Notes under the pieces: generated by a model
Database searches by the model: none
Told to the model about the DNA's origin: nothing
The model's input: the letters and a program-made list of their open reading frames with translations, nothing else
Program-made: the position numbers and the translations under genes
Shown: one piece after another, positions 6,259-12,974 of the stretch
Position numbering within the stretch: the first letter of the stretch is position 1
Layout: each line of letters begins with the position of its first letter
Assembly (NCBI GenBank): GCA_001771615.1
Contig: MEUF01000018.1
Coordinates: 1-14,287 of the forward strand
Direction of reading: 5' to 3'
DNA from: a candidate division WOR-1 bacterium RIFOXYB2_FULL_48_7
GTDB lineage: Bacteria > Margulisbacteria > WOR-1 > O2-12-FULL-45-9 > XYB2-FULL-48-7
Length of the DNA: 14,287 nucleotides

Positions 6259-8413
6259 CTTTTCCCTTGATATTATCCGGTGTCGGCCTCTGCCAAGTGG
6301 CAAAATCGCACTTGGGATAATTGCTGCAGCTGTAAAACAGTTTGCCCCGTTTGGTCCGGCGCTCTACCAAATCTCCGCCGCATTTTGGGCACTTGACCCC
6401 AACCTTTTTTAGGAGCGGTTTTATGTTTTTGCATTGGGGATAGCCGGAGCAGGCAAGAAACTCCCCAAAACGGCCACGCTTGACCACCATCGGTTTGCCG
6501 CATTTTTCACAGACTTCCTTTGGCTGCTGCGGCCCCCCCTCGCGCTCATCCAAATTTCTGGTATATTTGCATTTCGGATAGGTGGAACAGGCCACAAAAT
6601 CACCATAGCGCCCTTGCCGGATGACTAATTTATTCCCGCAATCGGGGCATTTTTCCTCGAGCACCGTCTCTTTTTTAACTTTTTCCATTTTTATATCTGC
6701 CTCCGCCAAGGCGGCTGAAAAAGGACCATAAAAATCTTTCAACGCTTTGGTCCATTCCAATTTGTCTTCCATGATCTGGTCAAGCTCATCTTCCATCTGG
6801 GCGGTAAATTTGACATCCATAATTACCGGAAAATGCTTAACCAGCAAGCCATTAGTCGTCATACCTATTTCGGTCGGCTTCAGGGCCCGACCTTCTTTAA
6901 TCACATAGCCTCTATCTTGAATAGTAGAAATGATCGGGGCATAAGTTGACGGCCGGCCGATCCCTTTCAACTCTAATTCCTTGACCAGCGAAGCTTCTGT
7001 ATAGCGCGGCGGTGGCTCTGTAAAATGTTGCAAGGGTAATATTTCCAGCATTTTCAGGTTCTGTTTTTCGCTTAAATTGGGGAGAAGGGCGGTCTCTTCT
7101 TCTCCCGGCTCACTTTCATCCCGGCTCTCTTCGTATAGCTTCAAAAAGCCGTCAAATTTAATTATCGAACCGTTCGCCCGCAATAAATATTCTCCGGCCG
7201 CGATATCAATCGAGGTCTGGTCAAAAACAGCCGGATTCATCTGGCAGGCCACAAATCGCTTCCAGATCAACTCATAAACCTTGAATTCGTCGGGCTTAAG
7301 GCTGGCTTTGATGTTTTCCGGGGTACGCAGGGCAGAAGTGGGACGAATGGCTTCGTGGGCATCTTGGGCCTGTTTCTTCTTTTTATAATGAATAGGGGCC
7401 TTTGGCAGATATGGTGAGCCAAAACTGTCATTAATATATTGCCTGACTTCATTCTCCGCCTCTGTGGCAATTCTGACCGAGTCTGTTCTCATGTAGGTAA
7501 TAAGACCGACATGCCCCTCCCCTTGAAGATCAATCCCTTCATACAACTTTTGGGCAATCATCATCGTCCGTTTGGCCGAAAAGCCCAATTTTCTGGCTGC
7601 ATCTTGCTGTAGGGTACTGGTGATAAAGGGAGGCGCTGGATAGCGTTTCTGCTCTTTCCGCCTGATCTCTTTAACCAGGTAATGGGCGGTTGCCAGCTCC
7701 TGGCTGATTTTATCGGCTTCGGCCTTGGACGAGATCAGCTGACCTTTTTCCTTTGGCCTGACTCCCAGGGGTTTATCCCCCTTGGCAATTAACCTGGCCC
7801 AAAATTCTTCCTGGCTGTCAGTTGCTAATTTTGCTTTAACATCCCAGTATTCTTCGGGCTTGAACCTGCCAATCGCTTCTTCACGCTCACAGATTAAACG
7901 GACTGCCACCGATTGGACCCGTCCGGCTGACAGGCCTTTACGTACTTTTTTCCATAAAAGCGGGCTAAGCTTATACCCCACCAGACGGTCAAGGATCCTG
8001 CGTGCTTGCTGCGCATTGACCCGATCAATATCAACTTCCCTGGGATGCTTAACCGCTTCGGTAACTGCCTGCTTGGTTATTTCGTGGAATTCGATCCTCT
8101 TGATATTTGGTTTATCCCCTAATAGGACCTTGAGGTGCCAGGCAATAGCCTCACCTTCTCTATCAGGATCTGGGGCAAGGTATATCAGCTTGGCCTTGGC
8201 GGCAGCGGCTTTTAAATTGTTGACTATCTTCTCTTTACCCTTAATTATCTGGTAAGAGGGTTCAAAATTCTTGTCAACCTTAACTCCAATCGATTTGGCC
8301 GGCAGGTCACGGACGTGCCCCCCACTCGCCTCTACGCTAAAATCCTTCCCCAGGAACTTTTCCAGCGTTCGGGCTTTAGCGGGACTCTCCACAATAACTA
8401 AATTTTTTGACAA
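6248..8413 (-). CDS. topA: DNA topoisomerase I
   Basis: This 721-residue type IA enzyme relaxes negative supercoils by single-strand breakage. The Toprim domain is at the N-terminus (NLVIVESPAKARTLEKFLG, then PDPDREGEAIAWHL with the metal-binding DxDxE-type acids). The gate region includes GLSAGRVQSVAVRLI. The catalytic tyrosine is Tyr307 in ITYMRTDS. The C-terminus carries three Cys4 zinc ribbons starting near residues 587, 634 and 672, each with the C-P/E-x-C-G ... C-S-x-Y-P-x-C pattern. Translation starts at TTG (8413), supported by an AAGGAGAGA about 8 nt upstream; no ATG gives the conserved start. It lies downstream of mutL with its own apparent promoter, and its last codons overlap a small ORF leading into panC. 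Confidence 0.98.
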   Translation of the reverse strand: MSKNLVIVESPAKARTLEKFLGKDFSVEASGGHVRDLPAKSIGVKVDKNFEPSYQIIKGKEKIVNNLKAAAAKAKLIYLAPDPDREGEAIAWHLKVLLGDKPNIKRIEFHEITKQAVTEAVKHPREVDIDRVNAQQARRILDRLVGYKLSPLLWKKVRKGLSAGRVQSVAVRLICEREEAIGRFKPEEYWDVKAKLATDSQEEFWARLIAKGDKPLGVRPKEKGQLISSKAEADKISQELATAHYLVKEIRRKEQKRYPAPPFITSTLQQDAARKLGFSAKRTMMIAQKLYEGIDLQGEGHVGLITYMRTDSVRIATEAENEVRQYINDSFGSPYLPKAPIHYKKKKQAQDAHEAIRPTSALRTPENIKASLKPDEFKVYELIWKRFVACQMNPAVFDQTSIDIAAGEYLLRANGSIIKFDGFLKLYEESRDESEPGEEETALLPNLSEKQNLKMLEILPLQHFTEPPPRYTEASLVKELELKGIGRPSTYAPIISTIQDRGYVIKEGRALKPTEIGMTTNGLLVKHFPVIMDVKFTAQMEDELDQIMEDKLEWTKALKDFYGPFSAALAEADIKMEKVKKETVLEEKCPDCGNKLVIRQGRYGDFVACSTYPKCKYTRNLDEREGGPQQPKEVCEKCGKPMVVKRGRFGEFLACSGYPQCKNIKPLLKKVGVKCPKCGGDLVERRTKRGKLFYSCSNYPKCDFATWQRPTPDNIKGKDDA

Positions 8414-8440
8414 ACCAAATCTCTCCTTCTTTTCTGGTTT

Positions 8441-8469
8441 ATGGTATCACGCACATTTTTATAATGCAA
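8441..8469 (-). promoter_or_regulatory. Predicted sigma70-type promoter of topA
   Basis: On the minus strand this reads -35 TTGCAT (8464-8469), a 17-nt spacer, and -10 TACCAT (8441-8446) preceded by TG one base away (extended -10). It lies 28 nt upstream of the TTG start, leaving room for the AAGGAG binding site. The match is moderate (4/6 in each box) with ideal spacing. It sits in the 104-nt gap between mutL and topA, in which I see nothing else. Confidence 0.5.
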
Positions 8470-8517
8470 TTTTGTTGCCATAAAGATAAAAACAGTAGGG
8501 TGACGAAAACCAGTCAA

Positions 8518-10149
8518 TTATCGACCGAATTTCCGTTCAATTTCACTTTTAGGGAGGCGAAACATCGTCGGTCGACCATGGGGACAGGTTAGCGGATTGG
8601 TAGTCAGATACAGGTCACGGATCAATTGCCCCATCTCAACCTGGCCAAGCTTGTCGCCCGCTTTTATTGCGCTATGACAGGCAACCAGCTTGCGAATAGT
8701 CTCTTTATTAACCTCTATCTGGGCAGAATTTCGTAACTCCTTTAAATCATTTATAATCTTTAAAATTAGCGGTTTTATCACTGTTTTTGATGATAAGGCC
8801 GGGACAGCCCGGATCAAAAATGTGTTAGTACCAAACTCTTCAATTTCGAATCCCAGTTCATTCAGACTAGCAAGGTTGTTTTTGAGTGCTATCGCCGCTG
8901 ACGGTTCAACCTCAAGCGTCTCTGGTGATAACAACTGCTGTTGCCAGCCTGAAACTGGCGCCTCGCACTTGGCACAAAGTTGGTCAAAGATAATCCTCTC
9001 GTGCGCAGCATGCTGGTCAATCAGGATCAAATCCACCCCATCGGTTGCCACGATATAGGTATTTTGCAATTGATAGACCGGTATCAATGGTTGAATGGCT
9101 GAAACTTCTAACTGGGGAAGAGGTTGGGTTAGGGTTGGGAGACCAGCATAGGTCAGGTCAAAAGGAATTTGGTCGGCCATCCCCGGCTCAAGGCCCTGCC
9201 CGATACTATCACCGATTATTTTCTCCTTATCCACCAAGACCGCCTTGACCGCCTGCCGAACAGCCTCCATGACAACCTGGTTGTTGGAGAACTTTACCTC
9301 CCGTTTGGCCGGATGGACATTAACATCAACCAACTTGGGGTCGATCTCAATAAAAAGGACAGCTATTGGGTAACGGTTATTGGGGATGAGCGTACGATAG
9401 GCCTCTTCCAAGGCCCGATTGAGCAAAAAATGTTTGACATAGCGCCCGTTAACAAAGAAATTCTCATAATTCTTATCAAGTCGACTTACGGTCGGCTTGC
9501 TAACATAACCAAAGATCTGCCCGGCCGGGAAGGCATGGTTAACCTGCAGTAATGACCTGGCAACCTCTCCACCATAAATGGCCAGGATGGCATCCAAAAG
9601 CTGGCGGTTGCCGGTGGAAGCCAATAAAGTTTTCCCTTCCGAAATTAATTTAATGGCTATCCGCGGATAAGCCAGCGCATATTTAGCCACGATATCGCCA
9701 ATATGGCTAAGCTCCGTACTATTGGCCTTGAGAAATTTCTTGCGAGCAGGCGTATTGTAAAACAGCTCTTTGGCCGTAATGGTCAACCCCCGGCCGGACG
9801 CGTTGGGGACAATTTTAAATTTGGTAACACTGGCAATTGACGGGAGCGCCTCCCCCCTAAAACCAAGCGAGTGAATATTGAAAAGATCGCTGTATTGTTC
9901 AATCTTCGAAGTGGAGTGCCGTCGCAGGGCCAAGTCGATCTCATCCTCCGTCAGCCCGCAACCGTTATCAGTTACCCGGACTAGCTTCTTCCCTGCCTCT
10001 TCCACTTCAATAATAATTTGGGTAGCCCCGGCATCAATTGAATTTTCTACTAATTCCTTAACAATTGAAGCCGGCCGCTCTACCACCTCACCAGCGGCAA
10101 TTTTATTAATTAGGTCATCAGAGAGGATTTTGATTTTAGCCGTAGCCAT
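8518..10149 (-). CDS. mutL: DNA mismatch repair protein MutL, with a gap in the ATPase domain
   Basis: This 543-residue protein is the mismatch-repair matchmaker. The N-terminal GHKL ATPase has IAAGEVVERPASIVKELVEN (Glu32 and Asn36 as catalytic and metal residues), DNGCG, LGFRGEALPSIASV, and NVHPAKREVKF with the conserved Lys. Between Ile113 and Val114 about 22-24 residues usual in MutL are absent, and the following G-T pair of motif IV reads G-L. The C-terminal domain has DQHAAHERIIFDQL, close to the endonuclease motif DQHA(X)2E(X)4E with the last Glu as Asp, plus ACHSAIK, CPHGRP and FRLPKSEIERKF. It is therefore probably an endonuclease-type MutL that nicks DNA. The linker is short. There is no Shine-Dalgarno; a promoter abuts the ATG. 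No mutS is in the window. Confidence 0.95.
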   Translation of the reverse strand: MATAKIKILSDDLINKIAAGEVVERPASIVKELVENSIDAGATQIIIEVEEAGKKLVRVTDNGCGLTEDEIDLALRRHSTSKIEQYSDLFNIHSLGFRGEALPSIASVTKFKIVPNASGRGLTITAKELFYNTPARKKFLKANSTELSHIGDIVAKYALAYPRIAIKLISEGKTLLASTGNRQLLDAILAIYGGEVARSLLQVNHAFPAGQIFGYVSKPTVSRLDKNYENFFVNGRYVKHFLLNRALEEAYRTLIPNNRYPIAVLFIEIDPKLVDVNVHPAKREVKFSNNQVVMEAVRQAVKAVLVDKEKIIGDSIGQGLEPGMADQIPFDLTYAGLPTLTQPLPQLEVSAIQPLIPVYQLQNTYIVATDGVDLILIDQHAAHERIIFDQLCAKCEAPVSGWQQQLLSPETLEVEPSAAIALKNNLASLNELGFEIEEFGTNTFLIRAVPALSSKTVIKPLILKIINDLKELRNSAQIEVNKETIRKLVACHSAIKAGDKLGQVEMGQLIRDLYLTTNPLTCPHGRPTMFRLPKSEIERKFGR

Positions 10150-10155
10150 AAAGGT

Positions 10156-10184
10156 ATTTTAGCTCTCCGGCAAGGGAAAGACAA
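10156..10184 (-). promoter_or_regulatory. Predicted promoter of mutL giving a leaderless mRNA
   Basis: On the minus strand: -35 TTGTCT (10179-10184), a 17-nt spacer, and -10 TAAAAT (10156-10161). Only 6 nt (ACCTTT) separate the -10 box from the mutL ATG, so the expected transcription start is the A of the start codon. No Shine-Dalgarno could fit. The box matches are 4/6 and 5/6 with ideal spacing. Confidence 0.5.
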
Positions 10185-10226
10185 ACGGCTGAAATTATCC
10201 TCCAGGCAGGTCGACATATTTCTGTT

Positions 10227-11096
10227 ATGAGTATCTCGATCAAACAGGCCGGGCAGATTTATCAACCGCATTGCCAGGCAGTTGGCATTAACTGGCGCGA
10301 ATACGACCATAAATTGATTCAAAACATCGGCTTAACCAGGGAGCATAATGATGCCAATATTGGCTTTGCCTTGCAACAAAGACCGGAAGCTCACGTATTA
10401 ATCCTGGGGTCCGGACGCTGCCGGGACTTTTCCTTGGCACCAATTGTCCAGCGAGCGAGAAGCGTCACCTTGGTAGATTTGAGAGACAGTCCCTTGAAGG
10501 CCGCGTTCCGCGCTCTTCCAGGAAATTTGCAACCTCGTGTGCAGCTGGTAACTGCTGATCTCTCCCCCTTTGACACAAATGATTATTACCGACGGGTGGC
10601 TGACATCCTTAGGAGTACAACCAATCCACTGACAGGGGTAAGCCAGTTTTTAAGATTGCTGAGCCGGGAGCTCCCCTTGGATCGCGATCCCTTAACCTGG
10701 CTGGATACCCGGCCTGATATAGTTTTACTTATTGGGACTATTTCTCCAATGTTTTATGACTATATTGTCCAATTTGCTAACCTTGGGGCACAGCGCTGGG
10801 GGCCATTTAATGGAGATGGCCTATTTCCAACTAACCGGTATTTTAGAGACGCTGTGGAAAAACGTTTTTTCCAGGCGTTTACCGGGCATTTAGCGCAAAA
10901 TGTATCCCCAACAGCCCTTACATATGGCGTCTTCTATCGGGAAATCGACTGGGAAGAAATTTATGATGTAGCTTATTATCGTGATTGCTTTTCCCCCGGC
11001 TTTCAGCAATGCGAGACCCCACTCCCCCACCCGATTCCTGAACAGATACCTGCCATCGGACATTCTAACCATGGGCTGTTATTTGAAAAAGCCTGA
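10227..11096 (+). CDS. SAM-dependent methyltransferase-fold protein, function unknown
   Basis: The protein has 289 residues. A Rossmann-type SAM-binding core is recognisable: motif I AHVLILGSGRCRDFSL (residues about 55-70, G-x-G type), the acidic end of strand 2 in SVTLVDLRDSPLKAA (Asp84), and RVQLVTADLSPF as the strand 3 region. Downstream PDIVLLIGTISPMFYDYIV may be strand 4. The C-terminal part is rich in aromatic residues (WGPFNGDGLFPTNRYF, FYREIDWEEIYD). I do not recognise a substrate class. The gene diverges from mutL across 77 nt and is followed 57 nt later by another unrecognised gene on the same strand. No Shine-Dalgarno precedes the ATG at 10227; CATATT, a weak -10-like hexamer, lies exactly 6 nt upstream. 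It could be a true methyltransferase or a non-catalytic relative. Confidence 0.65.
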   Translation: MSISIKQAGQIYQPHCQAVGINWREYDHKLIQNIGLTREHNDANIGFALQQRPEAHVLILGSGRCRDFSLAPIVQRARSVTLVDLRDSPLKAAFRALPGNLQPRVQLVTADLSPFDTNDYYRRVADILRSTTNPLTGVSQFLRLLSRELPLDRDPLTWLDTRPDIVLLIGTISPMFYDYIVQFANLGAQRWGPFNGDGLFPTNRYFRDAVEKRFFQAFTGHLAQNVSPTALTYGVFYREIDWEEIYDVAYYRDCFSPGFQQCETPLPHPIPEQIPAIGHSNHGLLFEKA

Positions 11097-11153
11097 AATT
11101 ATCCAAAACATCTGCAGACAAATATCTGTTAATACTTCTTTGGGAGGCAAAAT

Positions 11154-11783
11154 ATGGCAAGCGTAAACACAGATTGGCGAACATTAAGAGCTCAAGTTTC
11201 CGGGGCAGTAGCAGCAAGGACAGCTCCGCACTGGTTACAACAATTAGAGACAACCGTGGGGGCCAGGAATTTTTCTCCGACAGCAGCCAGCTTATTAAAT
11301 ATCGCCTCACTCCTGCAGAGCCATAGGAATCTAAGCATCCATTTAGGAGGTAGGCATTTGGTTGAAACTGGCCTGATGGCCAGCCTGGAAGCGGCCAGTC
11401 TCTCTCGCGGACAGGCGCATCAGACCCTCATGGCCTTGGCCAGGACCGAAGGGGCCACAACCTTGAGCCTGGTCAACCTGGAAGACGCAGTTGCCATTGA
11501 TCGGTCTTCACGCTTGACTGTCCGTCGCCTGATCCAAATTCAACCGTTACGTGAAGTTGTGAAGTCGCTGCAAGCTGCTTTGGGGGTTACCATCACCTGG
11601 GCTGGCACAAAGACCCCTCTGCACCAACAAAGCGCCCGCGAACTTGATCATACACTTGATGAAGCCCTCACATTTATTTCCGGGGGGAAAACCTTGGCTG
11701 GCGTTATCACTGATTGGGGCAACAATTATAATCCATCAGCAGGAAATTACCTGTTGGATAATATTATTGACCTAGCCGGCTAG
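11154..11783 (+). CDS. Hypothetical protein, 209 residues
   Basis: I do not recognise this protein. It is predicted to be soluble and mainly helical in its first half (for example LLNIASLLQSHRNLSIHLG, and MASLEAASLSRGQAHQTLMALA). It has a mixed second half including LREVVKSLQAALGVTITW and ELDHTLDEALTFISGGKT, and ends NYLLDNIIDLAG. No signal peptide, membrane helix or metal-binding Cys/His cluster is visible. The start ATG has a good GGGAGG binding site 6 nt upstream, and codon use looks like its neighbours, so it is a real gene. It follows the methyltransferase-fold gene by 57 nt and may be co-transcribed with it. Its last 12 bases form a palindrome shared with the end of the convergent ybgC gene. 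Confidence 0.6.
   Translation: MASVNTDWRTLRAQVSGAVAARTAPHWLQQLETTVGARNFSPTAASLLNIASLLQSHRNLSIHLGGRHLVETGLMASLEAASLSRGQAHQTLMALARTEGATTLSLVNLEDAVAIDRSSRLTVRRLIQIQPLREVVKSLQAALGVTITWAGTKTPLHQQSARELDHTLDEALTFISGGKTLAGVITDWGNNYNPSAGNYLLDNIIDLAG
11772..11783. repeat. 12-bp perfect palindrome carrying both stop codons of a convergent gene pair
   Basis: CTAGCCGGCTAG is its own reverse complement. Read on either strand in the frame used, it ends Leu-Ala-Gly-stop, so the 209-residue protein and YbgC share the same last three residues and the same TAG. The overlap of the two genes is exactly this palindrome. It is too short and lacks a T run, so it is not a clear terminator. Confidence 0.9.
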
Positions 11784-12158
11784 AAGTCCCTTGGGTAGCC
11801 TGGTTGGCTTAAAATTGCTGACATTCAAAGCACAGAGAGTGGTTTTAGCGCTGACCAAAAGCTGACCACCCTTTAATGCCTCTTGTTGAAAGATTATTCT
11901 GACCGGGGTAGTCTCTGCAATTTCAGTCGTTATTGTCAATTCATCGTCATAAACTGCCGGAGCTTTGTAATCACATTCCACCCGATTGACTGCGAAAACA
12001 ATTCCCAGCTTCTCTTTAACCTGTTTAAGGTTGATCTTCATCTGTCGCAATAATTCGGTCCTTCCCCGCTCAAAGTAGCCCAAGTAGTTTGCATAATAAA
12101 CAACCCCTTCAGCATCTGTATCTTGATAAATTACGCGGTGGGTAAATACGTGCTTCAT
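11772..12158 (-). CDS. ybgC: YbgC/FadM-type acyl-CoA thioesterase (4HBT hotdog fold)
   Basis: This 128-residue protein has the length and fold signature of the 4-hydroxybenzoyl-CoA thioesterase family. The N-terminal RVIYQDTDAEGVVYYANYLGYFERGRTELL is the hallmark: Asp in D-T-D-A-x-G is the likely catalytic acid, followed by the Y-x-x-Y-L-x-x-F-E-R-x-R hot-dog helix. These enzymes hydrolyse acyl-CoA thioesters. Many are linked to the Tol-Pal cell envelope system, but no tol genes are nearby, so the substrate is open. The start ATG at 12158 has no Shine-Dalgarno but sits 6 nt after an extended -10 sequence. The C-terminus ends in the palindrome shared with the convergent gene. The symbol is by family resemblance. 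Confidence 0.88.
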   Translation of the reverse strand: MKHVFTHRVIYQDTDAEGVVYYANYLGYFERGRTELLRQMKINLKQVKEKLGIVFAVNRVECDYKAPAVYDDELTITTEIAETTPVRIIFQQEALKGGQLLVSAKTTLCALNVSNFKPTRLPKGLLAG

Positions 12159-12164
12159 GGGAAA

Positions 12165-12173
12165 AGTATAACA
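12165..12173 (-). promoter_or_regulatory. Extended -10 promoter element of ybgC (leaderless)
   Basis: Minus-strand TGTTATACT combines a TG extension with TATACT (5/6 to consensus). The hexamer ends exactly 6 nt (TTTCCC) before the ybgC ATG, the same spacing as at mutL. There is no good -35 box 16-18 nt upstream (CGGATT at 17). Transcription would begin at the start codon. Confidence 0.5.
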
Positions 12174-12345
12174 TAATGATTACACTCAATCCGGAGAATG
12201 GCGAGGCGGTTTGGGTGGTGGCCGGGGGGTTACGGCCCGACGTACGTCGGGCGAAGGGGGTGGTTGCGGGGTTGGTGGTGGGGTGGCGGTCGCCGAGCAT
12301 TGATTTTTGCGACGGAACAGTGAAATTATCAGCGGTGATAAGCGA
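12174..12345. other. G-rich divergent intergenic region with an 18-bp palindrome
   Basis: The gap between ybgC and the gene at 12358 holds no convincing gene. About 12196-12300 the plus strand is more than half G with few A, unlike the rest of the window. It has runs such as GGGGGG (12223-12228), GGGGG and several GGGG/GG groups that could form G-quadruplexes. Inside it, 12235-12252 is a perfect palindrome (GCCCGACGTACGTCGGGC). Open frames on both strands here are low-complexity and have no start signal. It could be a regulatory site, a small repeat element or a remnant of a mobile sequence. Confidence 0.55.
12235..12252. repeat. 18-bp perfect palindrome
   Basis: GCCCGACGTACGTCGGGC reads the same on both strands. 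It lies in the G-rich gap about 77 nt from the ybgC start and 105 nt from the start at 12358. A dimeric regulator operator is possible. It has no T run, so it is not a standard terminator. Confidence 0.7.
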
Positions 12346-12351
12346 TATAGA
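12346..12351 (+). promoter_or_regulatory. Possible -10 element of the gene at 12358
   Basis: TATAGA (4/6 to the -10 consensus) ends exactly 6 nt before the ATG at 12358. No convincing -35 box is seen at 17 nt. An AGAG just upstream of the ATG is an alternative, weak ribosome binding site. It is listed because the spacing matches that at mutL and ybgC. Confidence 0.3.
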
Positions 12352-12357
12352 GATGTT

Positions 12358-12951
12358 ATGTTAAACCTTGTTCAACCAGCAACCCTTAATTGCCGCCTGG
12401 ATCGCCTCTCCCCCTTTCTCCAGGCTGCCAAAGCCCCTTCCCCTCCACAGGCGACAGTGGCTGGATTTCATCGGCTGCTAACACTAACAAGTGGTCAATC
12501 AATCCCGGCATTTACAGCCTATCGCTGCACAGAAATGGAAATGTACCTTGGCCTGGCGGCCCGACAAGGCGACCTGAAGCTTGGATATTTCCCTTTAATT
12601 GTTCAGGCCTACCCAAAAAGAGCCTCTAGCCTAACTTGTCCGCCAGAACTTCAATCTCTCTGGTTAGAAATTGACTCTGTTAGGCTTGTCTATGAAATTG
12701 ATACAAGTTGGATCCATAATTATGGGAGCGATGCCGGAATAATTATGCAACCGCTGACAATCGCTGGTGTTGATGTCACCGGTTGGATGGTGGCTATTAA
12801 TAAAGATAAACAGCAAGCCTTTTTAAGCCGACCAACCTGGCAAAACATAAGGTTAGGATTATCACCGGCCGATACTGATGAAGCAATTACTCGCAAATTG
12901 ATGGGATTAAATTTGCACGAGACAAGGGTTTTTCCCCGTACCAGCCGGTAA
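12358..12951 (+). CDS. Hypothetical protein, 197 residues
   Basis: I do not recognise this protein. I chose the ATG at 12358; a TTG at 12307 would extend it by 17 residues into sequence with no binding site. It is predicted soluble, with alternating beta-like stretches (LWLEIDSVRLVYEIDTSWI, then GIIMQPLTIAGVDVTGWMVAIN). It ends with a charged, probably helical tail (ADTDEAITRKLMGLNLHETRVF). No signal peptide, membrane helix or clear catalytic motif is visible. It diverges from ybgC across the G-rich region and converges on aroA, whose stop lies 23 nt beyond its own. Base composition resembles the neighbouring genes, so it is likely a resident lineage-specific gene. Confidence 0.6.
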   Translation: MLNLVQPATLNCRLDRLSPFLQAAKAPSPPQATVAGFHRLLTLTSGQSIPAFTAYRCTEMEMYLGLAARQGDLKLGYFPLIVQAYPKRASSLTCPPELQSLWLEIDSVRLVYEIDTSWIHNYGSDAGIIMQPLTIAGVDVTGWMVAINKDKQQAFLSRPTWQNIRLGLSPADTDEAITRKLMGLNLHETRVFPRTSR

Positions 12952-12974
12952 GATGGGCAATAATAATGAAGCAA

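Noticed and set aside
9115..9145. G/T-rich stretch in mutL considered as another heptamer tract
   Set aside because: The spacing between GGGTT-like units is irregular (6-7 nt), and it falls in the naturally low-complexity Pro/Leu/Thr linker of MutL.
11772..11783. Palindrome considered as a bidirectional terminator
   Set aside because: The stem is only 6 bp with no loop and no adjacent T run on either strand.
12235..12252. Palindrome considered as a transcription terminator or integron attC site
   Set aside because: There is no T run and it lies between two divergent starts. I see no attC core sequences of the RYYYAAC/GTTRRRY type paired around it, and no integrase gene is present.
12109..12300. 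63-residue minus-strand open frame overlapping the ybgC start
   Set aside because: It is Pro/Thr-rich translation of the C-rich strand and overlaps ybgC in another frame; composition alone explains it.
12176..12364. 62-residue plus-strand open frame in the G-rich gap
   Set aside because: It is low-complexity Gly/Val/Arg reading through a palindrome, has no Shine-Dalgarno, overlaps the start of the next gene and has no recognisable motif.
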